The notes beneath the pieces are model-generated. The model worked only from the letters and a program-made list of their open reading frames with translations, did no database searches and was not told where the DNA came from. 64,000 nucleotides of DNA from Demequina sp. NBRC 110056 (GTDB taxonomy: Bacteria; Actinomycetota; Actinomycetes; Actinomycetales; Demequinaceae): contig NZ_BBRM01000005.1 in NCBI RefSeq assembly GCF_002090155.1, forward strand, positions 186,001 to 250,000, in the 5' to 3' direction. The first letter of the stretch is position 1. Each line of letters starts with the position of its first letter. The position numbers were made by a program, and so were the translations under genes. Below, piece after piece: positions 43,048 to 52,739 of the stretch.

Positions 43048-45216
43048 GTGGCACCCAGGGAGTTCGACGCGAGCGTCCTCGCGGACGTGGCGGCGGGAAC
43101 GCACCACGAGCCCCACGCGGTCCTCGGACCGCACGTCGAGGCCGGCGCGGTCACCGTCCGGGTCCTGCGGCCGATGGCCGCGGCCGTCAGCATCGAGACC
43201 CTCGAGGGGACCTTCGACGCCGAGCACGAGCACGCGGGCATCTGGCGCGCGATCGTTCCCGGCGACGAGGCGCCCGACTACCGCGTCCACGTCACCTACG
43301 AGGGCGACGCGCAGGTGCAGGACGACCCCTACCGCTTCCTTCCCTCGCTCGGCGAGCTCGACCTTCACCTGATCCGTGAGGGCCGCCACGAGAAGCTGTG
43401 GGAGGCGCTCGGCGCGAACGTGAGGCACTACCCGTCGGTGCTGGGCGACGTCACGGGCACCGCGTTCGCCGTCTGGGCGCCCAACGCCCGCGCGGTCCGC
43501 GTGGTCGGCGACTTCAACCACTGGCAGGGCGCCACGCACGCGATGCGGTCGCTGGGCTCGTCCGGCGTGTGGGAGCTGTTCGTTCCCGGGGTCGGCGATG
43601 GCTCCGCGTACAAGTTCGAGATCCTCGGCAAGGACGGCCACTGGAAGCAGAAGGCCGACCCGATGGCGCGCCGCACCGAGGTCCCGCCGCAGACGGCGTC
43701 GATCGTCACCGAGACCGCCTACGAGTGGCGCGACGGCGAGTGGATGACGCGCCGCGAGAGCGCCGAGCCGCACCGCTCCCCCATGTCCGTCTACGAGGTT
43801 CACCTGGGCTCGTGGAAGCAGGGCCTGTCCTACCGCGAGCTCGCGAAGGAGCTCGTCGCGTACGTGACCGAGCTGGGCTTCACCCACGTCGAGCTCATGC
43901 CCGTCATGGAGCACCCCTTCGGCGGTTCGTGGGGCTACCAGGTGACCTCGTACTACGCGCCTACCTCGCGCTTCGGCTCCCCCGACGACCTGCGGTACCT
44001 CATCGACGAGCTGCACCAGGCCGGCATCGGGGTCCTGCTCGACTGGGTGCCGGGCCACTTCCCCAAGGACGAGTGGGCGCTCGGACGCTTCGACGGCACG
44101 CCGCTGTACGAGCACCCGGACCCGCTGCGCGGCGAGCAGCCGGACTGGGGCACGTTCATCTTCGACTTCGGTCGCCGAGAGGTGCGCAACTTCCTGGTCG
44201 CCAACGCGGTCTACTGGCTCAAGGAGTTCCACGCTGACGGCCTGCGCGTCGACGCCGTCGCGTCGATGCTCTACCTCGACTATTCGCGTCAGGCGGGCCA
44301 GTGGCGCCCCAACATCCACGGCGGCCGCGAGAACCTCGACGCGATCGCGTTCCTCCAGGAGGCCAACGCCACGGCGTACCGCAACTGCCCCGGCATCGTC
44401 ATGGTCGCCGAGGAGTCGACCGCGTGGCCTGGAGTCACGGCTCCGACCAACGGCGGCGGGCTCGGCTTCGGGCTCAAGTGGAACATGGGCTGGATGAACG
44501 ACACCCTGCGCTACCTGGGCGAGGAGCCCGTCAACCGCTCCCACCACCACCACACGGTGACGTTCTCGCTGATGTACGCCTTCTCTGAGCAGTTCATCCT
44601 GCCCCTCAGCCACGACGAGGTGGTCCACGGCAAGGGCTCGCTGCTGAGCCGCATGCCGGGCGATCACTGGCAGCAGGTGGCCGGCGTCCGCGCGCTCCTC
44701 GCGTACCAGTGGACGCACCCCGGCAAGCAGCTGTTGTTCATGGGCGGCGAGATCGGCCAGGAGGCCGAGTGGTCCGAGGGTCGCTCGCTCGACTGGTGGC
44801 ACCTCGACGACTCGCTCCACGCGGGTCTCAAGGACATGGTCCGCGACCTGAACGCGCTGTACACGGCGACCCCCGCGCTGTGGGAGCGCGACGCGGACCC
44901 GCAGGGCTTCACCTGGATCGACGCCGAGGACTCGGCGCGCAACGTGCTGAGCTTCCTGCGCTGGGACAGCCAGGGCGAGGCCGTGGCTGTCGCCATCAAC
45001 TTCGCGGGCGTGCCCCACGAGGGCTACCGCCTCGCGCTTCCCTCGGGCGGCGCGTGGGACGAGGTGCTCAACACGGACGCGCACGCCTACGGCGGATCCG
45101 GCGTCGGCAACCTCGGCCAGGTCCAGGCGACCAAGCGCGCGGAGGGCCCGTGGGACTTCAGCGCTCAGGTGCGCCTTCCGCCGCTCGGCGCCGTGGTCTT
45201 CCGCCAGCACCGCTGA
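43048..45216 (+). CDS. glgB: 1,4-alpha-glucan branching enzyme GlgB
   Basis: GlgB makes alpha-1,6 branches in glycogen-like glucan. The 722-residue protein has an N-terminal extra domain and CBM48 (about 1-220), then GH13 motifs [26 protein letters not shown] (nucleophile Asp), [13 protein letters not shown] (acid/base Glu) and [12 protein letters not shown]. Length is that of actinobacterial GlgB. It starts at GTG 43048 with a weak AGGCGG site. It works with glgE directly upstream. A half-copy of the galactan operator core (ACTGTGACCG) lies at 42934-42943. Confidence 0.95.
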   Translation: MAPREFDASVLADVAAGTHHEPHAVLGPHVEAGAVTVRVLRPMAAAVSIETLEGTFDAEHEHAGIWRAIVPGDEAPDYRVHVTYEGDAQVQDDPYRFLPSLGELDLHLIREGRHEKLWEALGANVRHYPSVLGDVTGTAFAVWAPNARAVRVVGDFNHWQGATHAMRSLGSSGVWELFVPGVGDGSAYKFEILGKDGHWKQKADPMARRTEVPPQTASIVTETAYEWRDGEWMTRRESAEPHRSPMSVYEVHLGSWKQGLSYRELAKELVAYVTELGFTHVELMPVMEHPFGGSWGYQVTSYYAPTSRFGSPDDLRYLIDELHQAGIGVLLDWVPGHFPKDEWALGRFDGTPLYEHPDPLRGEQPDWGTFIFDFGRREVRNFLVANAVYWLKEFHADGLRVDAVASMLYLDYSRQAGQWRPNIHGGRENLDAIAFLQEANATAYRNCPGIVMVAEESTAWPGVTAPTNGGGLGFGLKWNMGWMNDTLRYLGEEPVNRSHHHHTVTFSLMYAFSEQFILPLSHDEVVHGKGSLLSRMPGDHWQQVAGVRALLAYQWTHPGKQLLFMGGEIGQEAEWSEGRSLDWWHLDDSLHAGLKDMVRDLNALYTATPALWERDADPQGFTWIDAEDSARNVLSFLRWDSQGEAVAVAINFAGVPHEGYRLALPSGGAWDEVLNTDAHAYGGSGVGNLGQVQATKRAEGPWDFSAQVRLPPLGAVVFRQHR

Positions 45217-45235
45217 CACGGCTCGGCCGAGCCCA

Positions 45236-45250
45236 GCGCGCGCATCGGCC
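45236..45250 (-). repeat. GCCGATGCG motif after glgB
   Basis: Reverse-strand copy (GGCCGATGCGCGCGC) in the convergent space between glgB and the YbbN-like gene. Confidence 0.5.
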
Positions 45251-45290
45251 GTCCGTCAGCCGCACGCACGCGGTCAGCCACGCGTGAATC

Positions 45291-45357
45291 GATGAAGACG
45301 GGCCCACTTTCGTCGTCGACGGCGTGCTGACGATGAAGGTGGGCCCACTTTCGCGTT
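45291..45357. repeat. GTGGGCCCAC double-palindrome element, copy 2
   Basis: GGGCCCAC at 45300-45307 and GTGGGCCCAC at 45339-45348, each followed by TTTCG. The 45329-45357 part equals the reverse complement of 16634-16662 with one difference. It lies between convergent genes, 75 bases beyond the glgB stop. Confidence 0.75.
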
Positions 45358-45387
45358 CGCGAGCGGTAGCGCGCCGCGGACCGGTGG

Positions 45388-46317
45388 CTAGAAGAGCGCC
45401 GAGGCCAGCGACTGGCGCGCCTGCGCCACGCGCGGGTCTGCCGGGCCCACGACTTCGAAGAGCTCGACGAGGCGCGTGCGGATGCGCTCGCGGTCGTCGC
45501 CGAAGGTGCGCCGCACGAGGTCGATGAGCCGCCCGAAGGCGTCCTCGACCTGGCCGCCCATGATGTCCATGTCCGCGACGGCGAGCTGGGCGTCGACGTC
45601 GTCCGGGTTGTCCGCCGCGGCACGCCGCACCGCGTCGAGGTCGGCCAGTCGCGAGCGCTCCATGAGGCTCACCTGCGCGCGGCCGGCACGGGCATCGGCG
45701 TCCTTGGGGTTCTCGCGCAGCGCGCGGTCGTACGCGTCGATCGCCGCGGCGTAGTCCTCGCGCTCGATCGCGTCGTACGCCTCCTGGTGCAGCGGCGGCA
45801 GCGGCTCGGGCTCGGGCTCCCCCGCCGCATCCTGGGGCGCGGCGTCGACGCGGCCCGTCACGCCGTTCTGACGGGCGACCTCGAGCACCTGGTCCAGCAC
45901 GCCCGCGATCTGCTCGTCGTCGGCGTTGCCCTGGAACAGCGGCGCGGGGCGTGCGGCGATCAGCGCCATCACCGTCGGCACCGCGTTGACCTGGAACGCC
46001 TGCGCGATGCCGCCCTGGACGTCGATGTCGCACGTGCCGAGCAGGAACTGGCCGTCGTAGCGGGCGATGATCGTCCGCATCCTCTCGACGAGCTCCTTGG
46101 ACGCCGGAGAGGCGCTCGACAGGAACACGATGAGGATGGGCACCTGGGTCGACTGCTGCGCCAGCTCCTGCAGCGACTGCTCGGTCACCTGGACAGGTGC
46201 GGGCAGGGCCGATGCGGGTGCCGCCTCCGCGGCCTCGCTCGGCTGGGGCTGCCCGCCGAGGAGCTGGGAAAGGTCCACGGAGCCACGCAGGGGCGCCTCG
46301 GGGTTCTCGCTGGTCAT
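45388..46317 (-). CDS. YbbN/CnoX-like thioredoxin-TPR protein without CXXC
   Basis: A 309-residue cytoplasmic protein with a low-complexity start, a thioredoxin fold (about 45-150; VPILIVFLSSASPASKELVERM, GIAQAFQVNAVPTVMALIAARPAP) and a TPR-like helical C-terminus (about 175-309). This is the build of YbbN/CnoX co-chaperones that hand proteins to folding machines. The usual CXXC is replaced by a Ser-Ala-Ser-Pro stretch, so it cannot do disulfide exchange and probably works as a binding protein. Third gene of the operon starting at 48332, 6 bases after the lipoprotein gene. Confidence 0.85.
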   Translation of the reverse strand: MTSENPEAPLRGSVDLSQLLGGQPQPSEAAEAAPASALPAPVQVTEQSLQELAQQSTQVPILIVFLSSASPASKELVERMRTIIARYDGQFLLGTCDIDVQGGIAQAFQVNAVPTVMALIAARPAPLFQGNADDEQIAGVLDQVLEVARQNGVTGRVDAAPQDAAGEPEPEPLPPLHQEAYDAIEREDYAAAIDAYDRALRENPKDADARAGRAQVSLMERSRLADLDAVRRAAADNPDDVDAQLAVADMDIMGGQVEDAFGRLIDLVRRTFGDDRERIRTRLVELFEVVGPADPRVAQARQSLASALF

Positions 46318-46323
46318 GCTCGC

Positions 46324-47310
46324 CTAACTGTCGGAGACCTTGATCAGGTTGTGCTCGGCCGCGACCACGCCAGGGAGGGCGTCGCCGTCGGCGGCGGGCA
46401 CGTGGATGACGATGAAGTCGCGGTAGGTGTGGGTCACGGCATCGTCGAGCTCGCCGTCCAGGAGGGGCTCGTCCTCGTCCGCGATCGACACCGTGGCGCC
46501 CTCGACGGTGAACGACGAGGTGATCGACAGCGGCGCGAACACGAGCGCTCCTCCGTCGGCCGTCGCCATCGCGAAGGAGGCGTCCAAGTCCGGCTGGACC
46601 TTCTCGACGTAGTCGCCGTCCGCCTCGTTGGCCGCGTCGACGTACGTCTCCCGCGCGGCGAAGAGTCGCTCGCGGTAGGTGTCCGGCGCGAAGGCGTCGT
46701 TGAGGTCGGAACCCTCGCCGGCGAGCAGCAGCTCGACGTACTGCTCGATCGCCTCCTGAGCCGTGGGCGTGATCGAGGAGTCCTCGAGCCCGAGCTGCGC
46801 GGCTCCCGTGGACGGACCCGGCATCGCCGGCAGCGTCGCGCCGGGGATCATGTGCGCCCACTCGCGCAGCTGGTAGTCGTCGTCGATGCCCTCCTGCACC
46901 CACAGCATCACGATGGGGGTGTCGTCGTCGGAGGGCTGCACGGACACGGTCGCCATGGTGCGCGGCCAGGTGTCGGCGGCCGACACGTAGACGGCCTGCA
47001 TCTCGTCCGGCAGGACGGTGGGCGCGGGTCCGTCGTCGGCGTTCGCGAGCGTGTACTCGGCGCCGCGGATGGTGATGACGTCGCCACCCACGCGGTCCGT
47101 CATGAGGCCCGTGTCGCGCTCGTCGTCGGCCGCGCCGAGCTCCGCCATGGTCTCATCGATGATGCGCGAGCTCTGGGCATCGAGCAGCGAGCCCGAGGCC
47201 TCGAGCGGCGGCGCGGAGGTCACGGGTGCGGGGACGTCGGCGACGCAGCCCGCGAGGGCGAGCGCGGCGACGCCGGTGACGCCGGCGACGCGGAGGATCC
47301 GGTGGCTCAT
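46324..47310 (-). CDS. Predicted lipoprotein of unknown function
   Basis: A 328-residue exported protein with lipobox ALALAGC (Cys 22) and an Ala/Pro/Ser linker. The rest is a soluble, acidic domain with no family I recognise; it has several extended hydrophobic strands in the C-terminal half (ALVFAPLSITSSFTV, RDFIVIHVPAADG). Its ATG overlaps the stop of the upstream membrane-protein gene (ATGA), so the two are made together and probably act together at the cell surface. Confidence 0.75.
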   Translation of the reverse strand: MSHRILRVAGVTGVAALALAGCVADVPAPVTSAPPLEASGSLLDAQSSRIIDETMAELGAADDERDTGLMTDRVGGDVITIRGAEYTLANADDGPAPTVLPDEMQAVYVSAADTWPRTMATVSVQPSDDDTPIVMLWVQEGIDDDYQLREWAHMIPGATLPAMPGPSTGAAQLGLEDSSITPTAQEAIEQYVELLLAGEGSDLNDAFAPDTYRERLFAARETYVDAANEADGDYVEKVQPDLDASFAMATADGGALVFAPLSITSSFTVEGATVSIADEDEPLLDGELDDAVTHTYRDFIVIHVPAADGDALPGVVAAEHNLIKVSDS

Positions 47311-48332
47311 GAGCGCTCCTCCTCTCCGTCGGGTCCGGGGTGGTCGTCGGCATCGGCGTCCGTGTTCGCGGCGTCCTCCGTCGAGGACACCGACGACGCC
47401 GAGGGAGCCGAACTCGATGGAGCCGACGCAGCGGCCACGGAGGCAGCGGACGCGGCGGTCGCCGCGCGACGCGGCGAGGACTCGGCGCTCGGCGCGGGGG
47501 CGGAGTCCTCATCCTCGAGGGTGGCCTCGGGAAGGTGCTCACCGGCGGCGCGGCGCGCGCGCCGGCTGCCCGGAGTGGGCTCGTCGTCCTCGCCGACGCG
47601 CTGACGGTCGGCGATCCACTTCTCGCCCTTCGCCTGCGCGGGCCTGAGGTCGATGAAGCGCAGCACGAGCGCGATCACGCCAACGGCGGTGAGGAACGCG
47701 CCCCACCAGATGAGCGGCGTGATCCAGCCGTCCTGGACGTCGCGGGTGAGCGCAAGGTCCGCGGACGTCAGCGGCGTCCCGTCCTGGCTCACGACCACGA
47801 GCACCTCGCCGGCCGGAACCTCGGACGCGACGATCGAGAGCCGGCCCGAGCCTCGCCAGTCCTGGCGCCAGTGGTCCTGCGAGCCCTCGGCGAGCAGGTC
47901 GACCGGCTCCGCCTCCTCGGCGGACTCCCCCTCCGACGCGGAAGGAGACGGGGACGGCTCCGGCTCGCTGGGCGAGGCGGACGCCGACGGCGACACGGTC
48001 GGGCTGGGCGACGGCGCCGGCTCGGCGACGTCGGTCGACAGGGTCTCCCAGTCGGGCACGCCCGTCACATAGGTCGCGTCGTGCTCGGCCAGCCAGGCCT
48101 CAGCGTCCGCGGGACGCGCGGTGAGGCCGACGATGGCGCCGTCTCCGGAGAAGCCGATGCGGTTGTCGGCGGCGAAGGCGATCATCTCGGGCTCGTACAC
48201 CACCACGGCGGTGTCGACGCTCGCGGTCGGCGTCACGTCGCGGGGCGGGCGCTGAGCGTCGGCGATGAGGCCGGCGGCGAGCAGCAGCACGCCGATCACC
48301 CCTGCGACCAGCGCAGTCGTCCTTAGGCTCAC
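47307..48332 (-). CDS. Membrane protein of unknown function, Ser/Pro-rich and Ala/Ser-rich segments
   Basis: A 341-residue protein with an N-terminal helix (about 7-25), an external part (to about 205) holding a Pro-Ser repeat linker (about 105-135), a second helix (WWGAFLTAVGVIALVLRFI) and a cytoplasmic tail rich in Ala, Ser and acidic residues. The two helices put the N-terminal domain outside. It starts at GTG 48332 behind GGAGGAAAC. First gene of a three-gene operon with a lipoprotein and a YbbN/CnoX-like protein. No family recognised. Confidence 0.75.
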   Translation of the reverse strand: MSLRTTALVAGVIGVLLLAAGLIADAQRPPRDVTPTASVDTAVVVYEPEMIAFAADNRIGFSGDGAIVGLTARPADAEAWLAEHDATYVTGVPDWETLSTDVAEPAPSPSPTVSPSASASPSEPEPSPSPSASEGESAEEAEPVDLLAEGSQDHWRQDWRGSGRLSIVASEVPAGEVLVVVSQDGTPLTSADLALTRDVQDGWITPLIWWGAFLTAVGVIALVLRFIDLRPAQAKGEKWIADRQRVGEDDEPTPGSRRARRAAGEHLPEATLEDEDSAPAPSAESSPRRAATAASAASVAAASAPSSSAPSASSVSSTEDAANTDADADDHPGPDGEEERS

Positions 48333-48471
48333 GTTTCCTCCAGGTTTCCACCGTCCACTCTAGGAGATGACGGTCCAGGGCCGCACCAGGCGGCTTTGTC
48401 TGACCCTCGCGCGCGCATTACCCTGGTGGACGGATCGAGCGGCGTCCCGAGGTGCCGCCAAAGGAGACAGC

Positions 48472-51231
48472 ATGCCCGAAGAGACCCTCCCGTTTCCAGT
48501 AGCGATGCGGGGCTACGACCGCGAGGCGGTCGCCGCCCACGTCGCTCAGCTGGAGGACGCGCTGCGCGCGTCGAAGGCCGCGGCGCAGCGCGCCGAGGAG
48601 GAGTCCACGCAGGTGCGCGGCAAGCTCGACGAGGCGCAGAAGACCCTGCGCGAGGCCGAGCAGCCCACGTACAAGGGCCTGGGTGCCCGCGTCGAGCAGC
48701 TGCTGCGCTCCGCCGAGGAGCAGTCCTCCGACGTCGTCCAGCGCGCGAACACGCACGCCCAGGACACGGTGGCGCGCGCCAACGTGGCCGCCCAGCAGCT
48801 GCGTGCGCGCGCGGACAACGAGGTCGCCGAGATCCTCGCCCAGAGCCGCCGCGAGGCCGACGAGATCCGCACCGCTGCCGAGTCCGACGCGGGCAGCGCA
48901 CGCGAGTCGGCGCAGCGCCAGGCGACCGAGATCGTCGAGCGGGCGCGCCGCGACGCGCAGCGCGAGGCCGGAGCGATCGAGGCCTCGGCGACGGAGCTCC
49001 GCGCGAACGCCGAGCGCGAGGCGCACACGACCCGCGCGGTCGCCGAGCGCGAGACCACCGAGATGCGCGTGGCCGCCCAGCGCGAGGCGACCGAGCTGAC
49101 GGAGAAGGCGCGTGATGAGGCCGAGGCCGCCGTCGCCGCCGCTCGCGAGCAGGCCGAGCAGATCGGCGCAGAGGCGGACCAGGCGCTCGCCGCGGCCCGT
49201 GAGGAGGCCAAGGGCATCCTCGCGGAGGCGGGCGAGGCGCGCTCCGCCGCGGACGCCGAGGCGTCCGATGTGCGATCGACCGCCGAGGCGGACGCCGCCA
49301 ACCTCCGCAACGAGGCGCAGACGTTCCTGACCCAGGCGAACCGCGACGCCGAGGCGCTGCGCGCCGAGGCCGCGACCGAGGCCCGCGACGTGCGCGCGGC
49401 TGCCGAGCGCGAGGCGCAGGCCCTGCGCACCGAGACGGACGAGTACGACGAGCTCACCCGCGGCGACGCCGAGCAGTACGCCGCGGCCACCACCCGCGAG
49501 GCGGACGACTACGCCACCGCCGAGCGCTCCGCCGCCGACGAGTACCGCGCGTCCACCGAGGACGCCGGACGCGCGGCCGCGGCTGCGCTCGTCGCCGAGG
49601 CGGAGGCCGCTGCCGCAGCGCTGCGCGCGTCCGCCGACGCGTACGACCGCGACACGCGTGCCACCGCGGACTCCGAGACGTCCGAGCTGCGAGCGCAGAC
49701 GGATGACTACGACGCTTCCACCCGAGCAGCGGCCGACGACTACGCGGCGACGACGCGCGCCGAGGCCGACGACTACGCGGCGACCACCCGCGCCGCGGCG
49801 GACGAGTACGACACCGCCACGCGCACCGCGGCCGACGAGTACCACCGCGCGACCCGCGCCTCGGCCGACTCGTACGACCAGGCCACCCGTACGGGTGCGG
49901 ACGAGCACCTCGCCCGCATCCGCATGGAGGCGAACGAGCTCAACCGCACGGTCCGCGCCGAGGCCGACGAGATCGCCGCCTCGGTGCGCGCGGCCGCCGA
50001 CGACTACGACGCCACCACCCGCGCGGACGCCGACGCCCACGACGAGGCCACGCGCGCATCGGCCGCGTCCCACCTGGCGGAGGTGCAGGCGCAGGCCGCC
50101 GCGCACCTCGCCGAGGTCCAGGGTCAGGCGGACGACTACGACGCGACCACCCGCGCCGCGGCGGACGAGTACGACACCGCCACGCGCGCCGGAGCGGACG
50201 ACTACGACGCTCAGACCCGCAAGGCCGCCGAGGACCACGACGCCGCCGTGCGCGCCGAGGTGGGCGCCTTCGACGCTCAGACCCGCAAGGCCGCCGAGGA
50301 GTTCGCCGGCGCGACCCGCACCGCCGGCGAGAGCTACGCGCGTGGGGTGCGCAAGGACGCCGACGCGTACGACGCGAACACCCGCCGCGGTGCCGACGAG
50401 CACGCGGAGACCACCAAGCGGGAGGCCGACGACCACGCCGCCCGCGTGCGCCGCGAGGCCGAGGACTTCGACGCGCATCAGCGCAACGAGACGGCCGCCT
50501 ACGTCGAGACCACCCGACGCGAGGCCGACACCTACGCGACGCAGACCCGCGAGGGCGCGGACCGTGACGCCGCGCGCGCCGCACAGGCGGCCGAGGACGC
50601 CGCCGAGCAGCGGCTGTCCGACGCGCAGCAGGAGGCGAAGGCCATCCTCGCCGCCGCGCGCAAGGAGGCGGAGGCCGAGCGCACCGCCGCCCACGAGGAC
50701 GCCGAGGCGGCGACCGAGGAGGCCCGCCGCACCCGCGAGGACCTGCAGGTGGAGATCGCGCAGAAGCGCGAGGCCGCCGAGCAGGAGCTCAGCCAGCGCC
50801 ACGAGGAGGCCCAGGCCGAGTCCGCCGAGATGGTCGCCGACGCCCGCAAGCGCGCCGACGAGGCGGAGGAGCGGCTGTCCGCCGCCCTCGAGCGCGCGGA
50901 GACCGTGCGCCGGGAGGCGGAGACGCATTCGCAGACGCTGCTGTCCAACGCCCGCAACAACGCGGACGAGATCGTCACCGGCGCGCGCGAGCACGCCGAG
51001 TCGATCATCTCGGAGGCCGTGTCCGACGCCGAGCGCGAGCGCACCAACGCCGCGCGCGAGGTCGAGGACCTGCACCAGCAGCGCGAGTCGATCACGGGCT
51101 ACCTGGACGACCTGCGCGGTCTGCTCGGCACCGACCCGGTCGCCGGCCTGCAGCGCGCAGCCGGCATGGCGCCGGCGTCGCCCGCCTCGGCGCAGTCCGC
51201 GCCGTCGGCGGAGCCCGCAGAGAAGCGCTGA
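48472..51231 (+). CDS. Giant coiled-coil protein with DivIVA-like N-terminus and 11-residue repeats (Scy-like)
   Basis: A 919-residue, almost wholly helical protein. The first 35 residues (FPVAMRGYDREAVAAHVAQLEDAL) resemble the membrane-curvature-sensing DivIVA domain. Residues about 320-700 are built of 11-residue units of the form AD(D/E)Y-x-x-x-T-R-A-x, for instance ADDYAATTRAE then ADDYAATTRAA, giving long right-leaning coiled coil. The C-terminus (ITGYLDDLRGLLGTDPVAGL) is a short non-repeat cap. Actinobacterial Scy/FilP proteins of similar design organise polar growth; a matching role here is inferred. AAAGGAGA precedes ATG 48472. A small gene starts 28 bases after its stop. Confidence 0.85.
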   Translation: MPEETLPFPVAMRGYDREAVAAHVAQLEDALRASKAAAQRAEEESTQVRGKLDEAQKTLREAEQPTYKGLGARVEQLLRSAEEQSSDVVQRANTHAQDTVARANVAAQQLRARADNEVAEILAQSRREADEIRTAAESDAGSARESAQRQATEIVERARRDAQREAGAIEASATELRANAEREAHTTRAVAERETTEMRVAAQREATELTEKARDEAEAAVAAAREQAEQIGAEADQALAAAREEAKGILAEAGEARSAADAEASDVRSTAEADAANLRNEAQTFLTQANRDAEALRAEAATEARDVRAAAEREAQALRTETDEYDELTRGDAEQYAAATTREADDYATAERSAADEYRASTEDAGRAAAAALVAEAEAAAAALRASADAYDRDTRATADSETSELRAQTDDYDASTRAAADDYAATTRAEADDYAATTRAAADEYDTATRTAADEYHRATRASADSYDQATRTGADEHLARIRMEANELNRTVRAEADEIAASVRAAADDYDATTRADADAHDEATRASAASHLAEVQAQAAAHLAEVQGQADDYDATTRAAADEYDTATRAGADDYDAQTRKAAEDHDAAVRAEVGAFDAQTRKAAEEFAGATRTAGESYARGVRKDADAYDANTRRGADEHAETTKREADDHAARVRREAEDFDAHQRNETAAYVETTRREADTYATQTREGADRDAARAAQAAEDAAEQRLSDAQQEAKAILAAARKEAEAERTAAHEDAEAATEEARRTREDLQVEIAQKREAAEQELSQRHEEAQAESAEMVADARKRADEAEERLSAALERAETVRREAETHSQTLLSNARNNADEIVTGAREHAESIISEAVSDAERERTNAAREVEDLHQQRESITGYLDDLRGLLGTDPVAGLQRAAGMAPASPASAQSAPSAEPAEKR

Positions 51232-51259
51232 CCGCCTCCTTCGCGAGCACCACGGCACC

Positions 51260-51679
51260 ATGACCACCGACGAGCCCGAGGTCTCCCCTCACCTGCGTCG
51301 CGCGAACGCCCTGGAGCGTCAGCGCCAGGCGGAGAGCCGTCAGGCCGCGGAGCTGGTGCGCCAGTTCGCGGCCGATGCGGTCGCGGCGGGCATCGAGCCC
51401 GTGCGCTTCACGGCCCGGCCGTACGGCGGCGGGTCGCGCTACCGGACCGGCGTCGAGGGCTGGTACCTCAAGCGGGACCAGTCCGTCGGGGTGGGCACGG
51501 ACGGGCACTTCTACGTGATGTCGGTCGCGCCGAGCCTCATGGCCCGCGTCACGGGGGCGCACCTCGAGCCAGCCGAGCCGCCGCTCGAGCTCGGCAAGGG
51601 AGGCCGCGACGGCGAGTCGATGCCCATGGCCGAGGCGCTCGCGAAGCGGCTCGCGGGCGGCAACGCCTGGGGACGCTAG
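51260..51679 (+). CDS. Conserved hypothetical protein
   Basis: A 139-residue soluble protein: a charged N-terminal helix (LRRANALERQRQAESRQAAE), then a beta-rich part with RFTARPYGGGSRYRTGVEGWY and TDGHFYVMSV. I do not recognise the family. It follows the coiled-coil gene by 28 bases in the same direction and may be a partner. There is no clear ribosome site ahead of ATG 51260. Confidence 0.65.
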   Translation: MTTDEPEVSPHLRRANALERQRQAESRQAAELVRQFAADAVAAGIEPVRFTARPYGGGSRYRTGVEGWYLKRDQSVGVGTDGHFYVMSVAPSLMARVTGAHLEPAEPPLELGKGGRDGESMPMAEALAKRLAGGNAWGR

Positions 51680-51739
51680 CGAGCAACTCCGGCCCCGATC
51701 AGGCTCGCGCGAGACTCGCCTCGGCCGTGGCCGGCTCTG

Positions 51740-51803
51740 TCGCGACCAGGTCCGTTCGCGACCAGGTCCGTGCGCGACCAGGTCCGTGCGCGACCGGCTC
51801 GAT
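51740..51803. repeat. 16-base tandem repeat
   Basis: Three near-identical units (T/G)CGCGACCAGGTCCGT at 51740-51755, 51756-51771 and 51772-51787, and a decayed fourth (GCGCGACCGGCTCGAT) to 51803, with a further CACGACCGGCTAG trace. It lies in the 205-base gap between convergent genes ending at 51679 and 51885. Confidence 0.8.
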
Positions 51804-51884
51804 CACGACCGGCTAGCTCAAGGTTGGGCCTCTTGCGGCCGGTGCTGTCGCGGCCGCCGCGGTGCGCGACCGCCCGAACCGCGC

Positions 51885-52688
51885 TCAGTCGAGCAGCGGC
51901 AGCAGCGCCCGCGCGACCTCGACGGGCGCCTCGACGGCCGCCAGGTGGCCGACGCCGGCGAGCACCACGGCCTCGACGCCCGCCGCCTCGGCCATCGCGG
52001 CGCCGTCCTCGCGGCGCAGGATCGAGTCCTGGTCGCCGATGACCACCACGACCGGTGCGTCGACGCCGCGGAGCACCTCGGTGCGGTCCGGCCGGGCAGC
52101 CATCGCCCGCTGGCCCCAGGCGACGCCGTCCCCTCCCTGGCGCGCGACGTTCGCGGTCGCCCACTCGACCAGCTCCTCGCGCGCGGCGCCCTGGGTGCCG
52201 ATGAGGCCCTCGGCGGTCGCGCGCGGGTCGGGCAGTCCGTCCGCGTGCTCGACGGAGTCGGCGAGCGTCAGCCGCTTGTCGCGCGCCGCATCGTCGTCCG
52301 CCGTCGCCTTGGTGCACACCAGGCCGAGCCCGGCGACCGCATCGGGCCACCGTTCCGCGACCGCGAGCGCCACGTAGCCGCCCATCGAGCACCCGATCCA
52401 GACGGCCGCGTCCGCTCCGGTGGCCTCCCGCATCGCGAGCACCGCGGCGTCGGCGATGAGCTCGAGGCCGGGCTCCTCGTCGGTGAGCGGCATCTCGCCG
52501 ATGCCCGGCATGTCGAAGGTGATGACGTCGCCCTCGACCTGGTCGCCCCAGGCGGCGATGAGCGGCTCCCACTGGGCGCGGTCGGCAGGGAACGCGTTGA
52601 GCAGCACCACGGGCGTCGCGGTGGGCTCGGGGACGGCGGGGTCGGCGTCGGAGGGTTCGGTCTCGGCGGACACGTCGGTCTGGCTCAC
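51885..52688 (-). CDS. Alpha/beta hydrolase
   Basis: A 267-residue alpha/beta hydrolase with the nucleophile elbow IGCSMGGYVAL (Ser) and the catalytic His near the C-terminus (GVGHLAAVEAP); the acid is likely Asp in VVIGDQDSIL. The segment VVLLNAFPADRAQW begins the fold, after an acidic 25-residue start. I chose GTG 52688 because AGGGAG precedes it; a longer frame runs 16 codons upstream. It probably acts on small esters or amides. Tandem with another hydrolase gene, 51 bases away. Confidence 0.82.
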   Translation of the reverse strand: MSQTDVSAETEPSDADPAVPEPTATPVVLLNAFPADRAQWEPLIAAWGDQVEGDVITFDMPGIGEMPLTDEEPGLELIADAAVLAMREATGADAAVWIGCSMGGYVALAVAERWPDAVAGLGLVCTKATADDDAARDKRLTLADSVEHADGLPDPRATAEGLIGTQGAAREELVEWATANVARQGGDGVAWGQRAMAARPDRTEVLRGVDAPVVVVIGDQDSILRREDGAAMAEAAGVEAVVLAGVGHLAAVEAPVEVARALLPLLD

Positions 52689-52739
52689 GGTGACTCCCTG
52701 CTGAGGGGGGGCGGGCTGTCCCACCCATTGCACCACGTC

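Noticed and set aside
45158-46903. A 581-codon frame overlapping the YbbN-like and lipoprotein genes
   Set aside because: Very rich in Arg, Gly and Ala; overlaps two supported genes in the same direction but another frame.
49434-50580. Regularly spaced repeats suggesting a CRISPR array
   Set aside because: The units are 33 bases, in frame, and translate to 11-residue coiled-coil repeats with no spacers.
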